A stretch of 64,000 bases of DNA from Ophiura sarsii (taxonomy: Eukaryota; Echinodermata; Ophiuroidea; Amphilepidida; Ophiuridae). The DNA is taken from the NCBI GenBank assembly GCA_035610835.1, contig CM069456.1:33463359-33527358 (forward strand), read 5' to 3'. Both the position numbers and the translations under genes were made by a program. Positions 12,960 to 24,000 of the stretch are shown here, one piece after another; the first letter of the stretch is position 1, and every line of letters begins with the position of its first letter. The notes under the pieces are model-generated. The model was not told the origin of the DNA and searched no databases. It worked only from the letters and a program-made list of their open reading frames with translations.

Positions 12960-14085
12960 TGGCACCATAGGATTTGTACAAAGTCTTTATATTAATAATT
13001 CATAAAAATCTTGCAACAAATAAGCCTTGAACAAGTAACACTAACATTTATTTAGATTTATATTTCTAGCAATTATAGTGTTATTCAGTGAAATTAGAAG
13101 TTAGTAAGGGTGATTAGCCCCATTTTTTACCATGGATACTGATAGGAAGACAAACAGGAAAAAGGACAGGAACATTTTGTGGAGTTACAAGCAGTGTTTC
13201 CAGACGCTCTTATAGCATAAAAATATAGTTTATGATAAAACGACATATTTCCCCCATTTAAGTTGTTGAATATAGTGGAAAATTAACGAATTCATATATT
13301 TTGACTTTTAAGTGCAACATAAAGTTATGTTTTATGCAGTAACATTGATATTTTACTTTGGTTCATGTTTTAGAAACACCATAATGGGTGGACTTACATA
13401 CTACTTGCACTTACATTGCTGACAGTGCTAAATTAGACCCCTGAAAAACTTGTTTAAAAGTCTCAAATTTAAAAATCAGTAATATATTCCCATGTTGTTT
13501 ACCCCTAAAGCCGCCCAAAACCATGTATAACTCAATTTGGCCAAAATGGACTGACTGACTTCTAGCACACTTCTTCATTTGAGGTATGATATGAAAGTTA
13601 ACCTAAAAATGCAATTTGAAGTGTTAAGGCTGGTACTACAAAGTGTTAAACCCATCATTCTTAAGCCGATTTAAGCGAAGGGAAAAACATGGTAAATGAT
13701 AAGGTATTGTTTTGCTTTCTTTTCCCTGGCTTAACATGTTGATGGGGTTATATTATAGTTCCTTCAGGACGTAACAGGACCAAGTTTAGATTACTTCAAC
13801 TTACCTTAAATGTAAACGTATAGAAGGCACCCTAAAAACCGTATCATATATAACGGGCCACATATGGCAGATGCACAAATGTTGCAGGTACTGCTTGTAA
13901 AACTATTTTGGAGATCAATTCATCATTCTGTATACTTATATCTGGATAAGTAATCTTTTAAATATTAATACAAGCATTTACTTTACCCGTATTTATTTGG
14001 TATTGAATGGTTTTGATTTACAGGGAAGGATGAAAGTACTAAGCCCTAACGTCCTTAACAAATACTGAATATGAATAATTCCTAT
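12960..14085. other. Unit A private segment
   Basis: B and C share a different sequence at this position (B 31210-31440, C 44225-44395), so A has undergone a replacement or insertion plus deletion here. No gene, inverted termini or known repeat is recognisable. Confidence 0.5.
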
Positions 14086-15154
14086 GCGAGGAGTTTTCGA
14101 TAAACTTGGAACATTTATGCCCTTCTGAAATAGCTAGCCGAACCTTTACTGTCATTTTGATGTGTTTTTGACCATAATATGAACGAAAAGTAAAGAAATG
14201 AAATGTTGAAATATTAAAGGTGATATTAGTCTGGGTTAAGAATACCCGTTGGACAAGTTTAAAACTGTCAAGCTTTCGTCAGCAATGGCTCTGACTTCAT
14301 CAGGACCAAATTATAATAATATTATATTAAGCAAAACAGAGATTGCCACTTCTCAATTAAAATCATCATTTGGGATGCCCCTTCCTGATGATTTGAGAGT
14401 GCATGTAGGAGCCGCATCCCTACTTGTGAACGATTGGTGGGTCTGAAAAGAGCAGTTCAGATGGACTGCCATTGTTCACTGAACAAAGATAGTGGCTATG
14501 AAAAGAGCTCTAAACGTAGGTTGCCGCTAGCCTACTATAATTTTGGCTCTAATATAACCTATTCCAAAGGATCGCCCCTGACCAATAGAAATAACATGTT
14601 ATAAGTCATCTATCGATACTTTGTAATGAAATGTCATGGCTTAGGACGCTTATATAATTCAGTATATTGATATAAAATCTTTTACCTATTACCTGCAACA
14701 TTTGAAGTATACACAAAGTAAATATACATTAAGAATGCGCTGTTTGTCAATTAATTCCTGATGTGATCCTTGTTGTAGGGAACATCTTAAATTATCTATC
14801 GATATTTTTAAATAACCTTTACTTAGTGTAATATAATTTGTTGGCCAATTGGGCATGCTGAGGCAACTGCTGGGAGCAATCAATCGCAATAAACCCGATG
14901 GTGTTGATTGCATTACGAGACAACCTGTTTCACCAATTTAGTACGTTTGTTATATCGAAATCGAAACTACATGTCACGCAGTTGTGCAGTTAAATGGTGT
15001 TGACAAGACAATGTCATTCTGGGCAGTATAACATCATAACACGCTTCAATTTAAAATGTGCATTTTTCATAACGGTTCGTTGGTAGCAAACAGGGAAATC
15101 AGAAAGTAGCTATAGTTAGTAACATAATTCCCAACTGGTAAACATCATTAACTA

Positions 15155-15525
15155 GAGAACTCCACTGCTGCCCATAAGGGAACGGATTCGATTTAAACAA
15201 TTTGAAACAATTATAACGCACCTGCTTATTTATCAAAATTTTTGTCGCCATATGTCCCTCAAAGAACTCTTCGTTCTGCTCATGACATAACCCGCCTGAA
15301 TGTTTCTAGAACAAACAAAGTCTTGGGTCAGAAATCATTAAGTGTAGCTGGTCCGCAGTCATGAAACAATCACCCTCGTATTATGAGAGAAACTGACAAC
15401 ATCTCTCAGTTCCGTTGTAATCTTAAGACTCACCTTTTCCCATGCTAATTTGAGTTCTGTGTCGCATGCGCTATGATCTAGATGAAATAACGTCGTATAA
15501 ATATTAATTGTTATGTTATGTTGTA
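15155..15525 (+). pseudogene. 3' relic of an L2/CR1/Rex-type LINE, unit A
   Basis: The 3' end of a non-LTR retrotransposon reverse-transcriptase gene, decayed by frameshifts and stops. A fragment reading LH-CPIRERIRFK (one base missing) lies near 15161. It is followed by residues resembling the usual C-terminal block, ending SLSVAGPQS near 15340-15360, and by NLKTHLFPC near 15420-15443. These match the LHWLPIR..RI.FK, then VAGP, then LKTHLF order common at LINE C-termini. The tail has TTATGTTATGTTG repeats. It is shared with B and absent from C. Confidence 0.65.
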
Positions 15526-16510
15526 TGTCATTCGATTTTGTATTCAACTAATCCAACCTGAAAACCATATCATGTGTTAGACGATGATGAGATTTTATTT
15601 ATTGATTCGTAACCGCTGTCAATTTGATTTAGTCTCACACCTATCACATGCAATATGCAAGAGTGACGCTTCAACATTGATAAGTGGATCAGCGGATCAC
15701 TGTGTCTTATGTTGCAAACATGCTGTTAAACACCTGCTGATGTGTAATATAAATCACTTGGCGATTTAGGCGGAGGGTGTATCCAAGGTATAAATACCCT
15801 ATTTATATCTTCGAAACAATAATTATTTTTTGATTATGAAGTATAATGGCTACTAGAGATATTTTCATAGTGATATTTATTGCACCGATTATAAAACGTG
15901 TAACTTGTTATCGTATTTGCTAACATTTTTCAATGTTAGCTTCTTAGTGACGAATTTCGGTATACGATTTTGAATGGCAGTTATCTACTGCTTATAAATA
16001 ACAAAGCAAGTATTCCCTAACTTGGAAATGACACTTTTATGACGCGTTGTGCGCATAAAACATTAATATATGAAGCATTTGGCAGATTTTAAATAGTATA
16101 GGAGCAGATATTGCACTATTGGAAGAAAAATATCAACATATTGTATCGATTTAGACGAAACTGCTCTTGATTGTTTTCCATAGACTGAGAGAAAGTGTAG
16201 GAGAATACGCCTTTAATCAAATGAATATAATAAATATTGATTCTATCCGATCATCAAATAATCATATCACAATCCCATGAGCGATATATTGAATATCACT
16301 GCATCATAAAATCATTGTATAATAAAAAAATCATATACCGTATACAATATTACAGGAACAACGCATTTAAGATATTGATTTTTCAAGTACATTGCCGATC
16401 TCATCGAATTATGACACTTTTATCACAACGCTAGACAATTATCAGTATCGAAGCATTAAAATCATTAAAATAACTTCAGTTACATTTCTTGGTGCTGTAA
16501 ACCGGAGTTA

Positions 16511-16856
16511 CAGTGGCGTAGCTCAGGGGGGGGGGGGGGGGGGGGAATGCCCCCCTGACGAAAAAAAACCATTTGTGCCCCCACCCCCCACCCCCTAAAA
16601 AAAAAAAGTGAGAAAAAAAGGAAATAGGAAAAAATTGAGAAAAAAGACCGAGGTTATTTATAGCCAAATAGAAGGCAAAATTGTAAATGGAGTAAATTTA
16701 CTGTGCGATTTTTTTTTACTGTGCGATTTTTTTTGGACTGTGCGAAATTTTTCGACATTACTCGTGACTAAGTGACTAGAATTTTTTTGGGGGCAACCTT
16801 TTACGAAAATTTTAGAAATCTTGCCCCCCCTGAAAAATATCCTAGCTACGCCACTG
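16511..16856. mobile_element. hAT-like MITE with poly-G, 8 bp target duplication
   Basis: The terminal inverted repeats are CAGTGGCGTAGCT and AGCTACGCCACTG. The 8 bp CGGAGTTA is duplicated on both sides (16503-16510 and 16857-16864), and units A and C hold the uninterrupted site. An 8 bp duplication and the CAGTGGCG start fit the hAT superfamily. Inside are a long G run (16526-16545), C-rich tracts and three GTGCGATTTTTTTT-like words. It encodes nothing. Confidence 0.9.
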
Positions 16857-16955
16857 CGGAGTTACCTGTGTAAAATTTATCAACTGATAGCACTATTTCA
16901 TCTATATGTCTATTGATCTATTTCAAACAATATTATACTTGCGACAGGTAAACCG

Positions 16956-17308
16956 TAGAGACCTAATTTGTTTAAACTTTACTCAATCCCTTTTAAAATC
17001 AAGTGAGTTCCGTGGTTGGTTACCAAGATCTAGAAGTGCATATGACTCTCCGTAGTGCTCATAAATTAACTGTTCCTAAAACATGTGTTACGCACGAACC
17101 TCAATTCCATACATGGTCAAACTCTTAAATCAAACATTATAGTTCTGTTTCGAGTAGGGGGTGGGTCGTTGTGTTATGCATGCTTAGTTATATCTATTAA
17201 TATAATGTTTCTATTGTTCTATATATTAAATATTGTAAACATTGTTGTAATTCAGCATTTTGCTGCGATAATGATATGTTTATTAAACCTTGAATTGAAA
17301 TTGAATTG
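16956..17308 (+). pseudogene. LINE 3' end in unit B, 5'-truncated
   Basis: Starts directly after GACAGGTAAACCG and ends with the LINE-like tail TTGAATTGAAATTGAATTG. The reading frame is degraded, but its sister copy in C is open and gives a typical LINE C-terminus. Unit A retains the empty site (GGTAAACCG next to TTTGATAATAG at 3828-3850). The insertion therefore occurred in the ancestor of B-left and C. Confidence 0.75.
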
Positions 17309-18029
17309 TTTGATAATAAGCAAACATTTCCCCTTGTGTTTTGAAAACATCCAACATTTCAAGTTCTGTCCATGTTTTCAAAATTAATCGCAAATGTGAT
17401 TGCTAAACGTTTGACACCACGATGTTAATAATATTTTCATTTATCAACTCAAATTAGTTACAAGTCAAATTAATTACAAGTAACTGCTTTATCGCCATGT
17501 TTGTAAAATTATGTTTTCCTTTCATTCGGTAACAATCAAGATACGGTTTATCGTCAATTTAAAGTACATGTGTGTATATTTTTGAATTTGCAATGGTAAG
17601 CCCGTACCTTATATAATGGGTTTCATAACATTCATCATTTTAATCGTCCACGACTGCCAGAGCTACCTCGAATAATCGTCTAATGTGCTTTATGTGCTGG
17701 GAGTCTAGACATTAAGCATGCTGCTTACACTCTTTTAAATTCAGACTTGACTAATGTAAGGTTTCCTATTTCACGAAAACTATGCATCGGCGAGTTTGAA
17801 ACCTTGACCATCTAGGCAATTTGATAGAGTTGCGGGTATATCAATGCAGAACAAGTTAATCTATAAAGTGTTTTCATATATAACTGCTTCAACCATGACT
17901 TCGTAGAATAAGCTATAAAAGTGCAATATTTAGCCATTATATATCATCAAATGGGATATCGGCAAAATGTATGTCGATGAGTTTTTGGAAAAAAGTGTAA
18001 TTTAGGTCCCAGATAATAGAATGTACTAG

Positions 18030-18236
18030 TATCGTCCAATACTGGAACACCCAGTGTCGTTCGATACTGGAACAAAGTCAGTGTTCGAGTATCGCTCGCT
18101 ACTGGCATGTGTAAAATGTTGCATTGCCTGATACTTGAACAAAATTATAAACCAGTATCGACCGATATTGGTACATTTCGATGTTACAGTATCAGTTGAT
18201 ACTGGTAATATGTGTACCAGTATCGCACCAGTATTG
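18030..18236. repeat. Palindromic CCAGTATCG cluster, unit B left
   Basis: Counterpart of 4572-4770. Contains CCAGTATCGACCGATATTGG and ACCAGTATCGCACCAGTATT. Confidence 0.8.
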
Positions 18237-18714
18237 GACACCAAAATACATCTTTTAACGTATAAAGCTTTCACCCGATTTATGAATGATTTAACAAATC
18301 CGCCTTTTTATGAGGCACATTTATATGACGTATTTCACTTTTTCAGAGATCGTGGCTTTTTTCATGAGCCAGATTCCGTCAAATTTTGTTGTACAGCCTA
18401 AATTAAAAACCACACCATACCTTCAGAAAGCAAATCGTAAAGGTAGTGAAGATTCAACTTTCATAGATTTTCTAAAATATGTATTAAATTTATAAATCTT
18501 TGTCGTCTTACTATCAATCATTTTTCCAACCAGAGGGTTGTTATAATTGTCTAGTTCTCCCGTCATATATTTTTCTTTCGTGCTAAAACGCTCAGATAGA
18601 ACGTCAAATGACTGTAGGGTATTGCACTACCACCGATTGTGATTGATATTAGCGCTATCAATCTTGACAGTTATGTTATTAATAATGTCTCCAATGTCGA
18701 GCAAAACTGGAACT

Positions 18715-18845
18715 AAGGGCTCCAGTATCGAGACGAAACTGGAACACCAGTCAGTATTGGGCAATTTTGGGACAAAAACGTTCCAGTATCTGAACCCATT
18801 AAAACATCCGGGTATCGAGCCATACTGGAACACATATAATGTTCC
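18715..18845. repeat. Palindromic CCAGTATCG cluster, unit B right
   Basis: Counterpart of 5855-5990, closer to A than to C in this short interval. Confidence 0.7.
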
Positions 18846-19451
18846 ATTCAAACGCTATCAACAATTCGAGCCATTGTTTGACCGTGACGTGTTGCTATGT
18901 CTAGACAACTCTAAAACATGACACTACTATAACGTCACTGCGTAATAGATTATCAATGCAAAAATCTATAAGGGTTGTCCTTATACATGTTATATGCTTA
19001 TTAATAATTCATATTTGTTTTCTAGCTGAAAGTACAACACATGAGATACAAAGCCTACAAATAGTATGATTCGGTTCATGATAGCTCTAGACAGTTTTGC
19101 TTTGTTATTGACGAAACCTTATGCTTAAACCACTTTTTGAAAATTAGCCCTTAGTCAGTTAGCCACATTTTGAACCATATCGCAAAGCTATGCCATTTAG
19201 AACATAGAAACCAACCAACCAATTTTGGGTGAATGCTGGTTGCTGATGGTTAAATATATCATTCCATTGTTTAAAGATTATCTGAAAACAATCTAAATTG
19301 TCTTATAAATGAATACCAATTATTGAACAGAGAATAATGATGTGGAACAGGTGCACACTTCTTATTGACACCTCGTCACGCCATACATTAACATATTTTC
19401 AGTATATCAACCTGTCACTTCAACTTCTGAGATTCCATGTATTCATTACTA

Positions 19452-19902
19452 TTCAATTCAATTCAATTTATTATAAAATAACATCGTGGCCAAAGGCCAA
19501 ATTGCGCATTTTTTACAATATAAAAACATATAATATTATCATCAAAAATACATATAAATACATGATAAAACAGCGATAACATATACAATACATAATTATG
19601 ATTGCAAATCCTCACACAATTTTTTTTAAAGAATCCAAACACACACATTTACAAGCAAATGAAAACAAACATCCTCACACCACAAGTGTACACCCACACT
19701 CACCCCTCCACACAAAAAAACCCAATACCACACAATTCGACAACACATGTATCCACTAAGCATGCACTCATACACAAACTCAGAAGCCCACCTACCAAAC
19801 AACATTGCACATGGAAAGTACTATTAGCCCGACCGCCCCCCTCATAAAGACCTAAAATTGCACATTATCAAAAAATCACAACATGTAAATGTTAACACTT
19901 AA
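19452..19902 (-). mobile_element. CR1-like LINE 3' end, minus strand, 5'-truncated
   Basis: Read on the minus strand, the 3' terminus is ATAAATTGAATTGAATTGAA preceded by TTTGGCCTTTGGCCAC, the arrangement common at CR1-type 3' ends. The site in unit A (TTCATTACTATACTTTGG) is uninterrupted. The rest of the insert is AC-rich on the plus strand and has no intact frame. No target-site duplication is evident. Confidence 0.65.
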
Positions 19903-20221
19903 TATACTTTGGTGGCCTCAATTTTGCTTGGTAACGCCACACTCTGGCTTAAATATTATAACGATGGCTTAGCAGGAATAACACTAGCTTTTTATTATTT
20001 AATTGTTGACCACAACGTGCTATGTCTAGACATATAATAGCAGCATGACACTTCGACTTCACAAAGAATGAGTAATTGTTATACTTTAACATTTGAGTCA
20101 ATGGAGTTCAATTGAAGTAATAGGAACATTAAGTAAAAGTCTTGCCTGTCTTATTATGTCTGGGATTAGGTTCTTGGCCAAAATTAAAACCAACATATTA
20201 AGTGACACCGAGTGCTCAAAT

Positions 20222-20700
20222 TAGGCGCGTACCGCGGCATGTGAGCCGGGGGGGGGGGGGGGGGGGGGTATTTGGGACTTCCACGGCTACGTTACAAACA
20301 AATAGCCCAGGTGGCATGTGGTGGTTATCGACAGTGGCGTAAATTTTCGTAAAAGGTTGCCCCAATTTTTTTTCCCAGTTAGTCACCTCGTTAATTTCAC
20401 GTAAGTGTGGGGGGGGGGGGGGGGGGGGGGAGTAGGGTCAAAATATTTCGCACGGTCACAAAATTTCGCACGGTCACAAAATTTCGCACAGTCACAAAAG
20501 GTTGCACGGTCACAAAATTTCGCAAGGTCACAACATTTCGCAATCCAAATAGCACAACAGTCAACAAATAATGCCAAATCCTCAATATTTTCTGGCCTAG
20601 GCCTTATTTTTTTTCATATGAAAATTTAGCGTCACAGTATTGCGAATTTAGCGTCCCGGTATTTGGAGCCCCCCCCCTGCCCCCGGTCGGTACGCCACTG
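20222..20700. mobile_element. hAT-like MITE, 479 bp, with nested poly-G and internal minisatellite
   Basis: GCTCAAAT is duplicated on both sides (20214-20221 and 20701-20708), and A and C show the empty site. The right end CGGTACGCCACTG is the inverse of CAGTGGCGTACCG. The left end TAGGCGCGTACCG is a partial match. At 20333-20345 an internal CAGTGGCGTAAAT suggests that a second member is nested inside. Two long G runs (near 20250 and 20410) and the short tandem array at 20446-20545 lie within. Confidence 0.85.
20446..20545 (+). repeat. Minisatellite, unit about 18 bp
   Basis: About six copies of TTTCGCACGGTCACAAAA with small changes, inside the hAT-like element. Confidence 0.8.
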
Positions 20701-20748
20701 GCTCAAATACAGTTGAACGACTTGAGAAAGACTACATTTATGGCAAAC

Positions 20749-20996
20749 TCAATGCACAAAAAATATAGAAAAACTTAGTTTACCACAGATAAAACAAAGT
20801 TGTTCAAGTGATCTATGAAAAATATAGTTTTTAATTACCACTTTGAAAAACACAGTTTTACAAGTTGACAAACTCAGCTGTTCAGTTTTGCTTTGAAATT
20901 TCACATGTAATCGTTTATCAGAACACAAAAATCTGTTTTTCTCAGAAAGACTCAGTTTATCGGTGATAAACTAAATGTTTCTATATTTTGAGCATG
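20749..20996. mobile_element. Foldback element, unit B copy, internally deleted
   Basis: Ortholog of 6971-7290, with the same ends. It lacks the interior TTTCATAAACCTTG region. Confidence 0.55.
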
Positions 20997-21071
20997 CCAT
21001 ATACATTAAAGCAGAACTGTCCACTAATCCTTGAAGTCGAAATAAGCCTTTAATGGATTTAATAGAATAAA

Positions 21072-24000
21072 CTAGAGCGGTTCTCGGGTTTCGCGGTTTT
21101 CGAGTTTCGCGGTTGATGGGGTTTAGCAGTGTCAGATTTAGTGGTTATCAATAGGGCGGTTATTGACATTGTATTGGTTTTAACATGATATGTTAGGATC
21201 TGACCAGAACCATGGAGGACGGGCGGAGAGTGATGGTATGAAAATGAAATGATTATGAAGTGGTTTGGATTTATTGTGTGGGATATAATATTTGAAACCC
21301 GTTTGTTTGTTCTAAAGGGTTTGCTTTGTATTTGATTCAACCATAAGAATGAATTGCTGACAGAGCTGCCGTTGGTGTTTGATGTGGCCTGTAGAGTGTA
21401 TTCAGGTGTGAAGGTAAAAAGTTTGATTTGATTAATGTACTTTCCGGTTGCAACCTTGGCCCTGTGGGACCTATGACTTAGCGGGGACCATGCGGGCAAG
21501 AAAAATGTTGCCTTTCTACGCAGGGACAAGGGTCAGTACTCATAAGTGGTATATCATTACGTTTTGTCACCAATACAATTGTAGCATGTAATTTATATAG
21601 ACATGCTTGTCTATTAATTAGCAAGAGTTGAAATGCAAATTCCATTTAAATGGAATGGGGCTGGTGAAAGTTTGAGTGAAGTGAACATTTGTACACAAAA
21701 TGCACAATATACAAAGAAGAATAGACAGAAACAGTAATGTAATAATCTTTACATAAACAGTTTATTAAGATGAACATGGGTCCTTCCACGAAGTTGCGTA
21801 CACAAAGTGTGACATGATAGTCAAATTTGAAAGTTGCCTGATTGAATTCCAAAACATCATTTTGAACTTCCTAATGTATGCATAATGTTAAAACAAAATA
21901 AACAAACTCAATCCTCACAAACACGAGGGGCTATCTTATTCGTTACGCCATCACCGACGAGAGATGAACGAAACTGATTAGAGCATGCGTATTGTGTTCT
22001 CTCAACATCGATCAGCTGATCGCCCGGCGGCATATGATATTATTGTTTTCATCGTAAAACAAGGCATTACACACATGCGCTTTTTGAACGGAATAGCCGC
22101 GATCGATTAAAGTTAATAATTTTGTAAATTCGTCTTTATATACCGACAGTCCAGGCAAACGCTAATTGAAAACTTGGCTTAAAATTTTTTTAAACTGAAT
22201 AAAGAGGCAATTTAAAAAGCTTTGCGGTAAAATGGATTTTGCTTTCGATTGACAGCGAATACGCATAATGCGGCAGTCTTGCGATGTATTGAATGACTGA
22301 GATTAGTCGATTGAAAACAGATATTTCGCCCGTAATTTAATCAGCATGGATATCAACATAATGTAATCTTAACTCTAGTGTGATTATTTATTTTTGTCAA
22401 AGATTCGATCATTCATCTTATTTACTTGTTTTGTTACTGCCATTCACTTGCACTTTACAGTTTCATTCATTGTTGCATTTTTTTGTTTTATCACCTTTTT
22501 AGTTACCTATGAGATCAATTTGACGACAACAATTATATATAATATTATATTCGCATAGAAATCATAAGGTTTATTTTAATTTGCCTGACCGCCAAATGTC
22601 GAGGAAATTTGGAAAATGGACCCAAATATCATTATATGATTATTATTTTTAATTTTTAAATACGTATGAGATCCATGATACAAAAAAGTCAAGCCGCAAT
22701 AATTTGGCGACAAAAATGTCATTCTCATAGAATTTTTTATATTTTTTATAAATTCTAAAATATCAAAATTTGAAAAATTAGCCCAAATACCATTATTTGG
22801 TTAAATAATTCAATTTTGTCTGGGTACGTATGAGATCAATGATGCAAAAAAGTCAAGCCACAATCAATTTGGTGACAAAAAAAGTCATTCGCATAGAAAT
22901 CATAGTTATTTTTTTAAATTCTAGGCTTGACCGACAAATATCAAAATTTGACAAATTAGCCAAAATACCATTATTTGGTTAAATAATTCAATTTTGTTTG
23001 GGTACGTATGAGATCAATGATACAAAAAAGTTAAGCTGCAATCAATTTGACGACAAAAAAGTAATTCGCATAGAAATCATAACATTTTTTTAAAAAATTC
23101 TAGGCTTGACCGACAAATATCAAAATTTGAAAAATTAGCCCAAATCCATTATTTGGTTAAGTAATTCAATTTTTGTTAGTACATATGAGATCGATGATAC
23201 AAAAAGTCAAGCCGCAATCAATTTGGCGACAAAAAAGTAATTCGCATAGAAATCATAATGATTTTTTTTTAAATTCTAGGCTTGACCGACAAATATCAAA
23301 ATTTGACAAATTAGCCAAAATACCATTATTTGGTTAAATAATTCAATTTCGTTTGGGTACGTATGAGATCAATGATACAAAAAGTTAAGCTGCAATCAAT
23401 TTGACGACAAAAAAGTAATTCGCATAGAAATCATAACATTTCTTTTTTAAATTCTAGGCTTGACCGACAAATATCAAAATTTGAAAAATTAGCCCAAATA
23501 CCATTATTTGGTTAAGTAATTCAATTTTTGTTGGTACATATGAGATCGATGATACAAAAAACTCAAACCGCAATCAATTTGGCGACAAACAAGTAATTCG
23601 CATAGAAATCATAACATTTTTTTTAAATTCTAGGCTTGACCGACAAATATCAAAATTTGAAAAATTAGCCCAAATACCATTATTTGGTTAAGTAATTCAA
23701 TTTTTGTTGGTACATATGAGATCGATGATACAAAAAACTCAAGCCGCAATCAATTTGGCGACAAAAAAGTAATTCGCATAGAAATCATAATGATTTTTTT
23801 AAAAATTCTAGGCTTGACCGACAAATATCAAAATTTGAAAAATTAGCCCAAATACCATTATTTGGTTAAATAATTCAATTTTGTTTGGGTACGTATGAGA
23901 TCGATGATACAAAAAGTCAAGTCGCAATCAATTTGACGAAAAAAAAGTTGTTCGCATAGAAATCATAACAATTTTTTTAAATTCTAGACTCGACTGACAA

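Larger units (their letters stand above)
3511..16280 (+). repeat. Large tandem unit A
   Basis: First of three tandem copies. Landmarks shared with B and C: ATTGCCGATCACATCGAATT (3616; 16393; 34700), GGAGTCTAGACATTAAGCATG, two clusters of CCAGTATCG palindromes, CAGATGGATATCTGTGG (7672; 26971; 38786), GGATTGACTGCC-type flanks further right, and GTGATCCTTGTTGTAGGGAA-like sequence near 14765. Divergence is spread over the whole unit, and no open frame is conserved between copies, so it looks non-coding. A alone carries two adjacent TTA-flanked elements (5070-5655) and a private segment 12960-14085. Confidence 0.85.

Noticed and set aside
21059..21529. 156-codon minus-strand ORF
   Set aside because: It crosses the insertion boundary at 21072 and has no recognisable domain. 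Its composition follows the local repeats.
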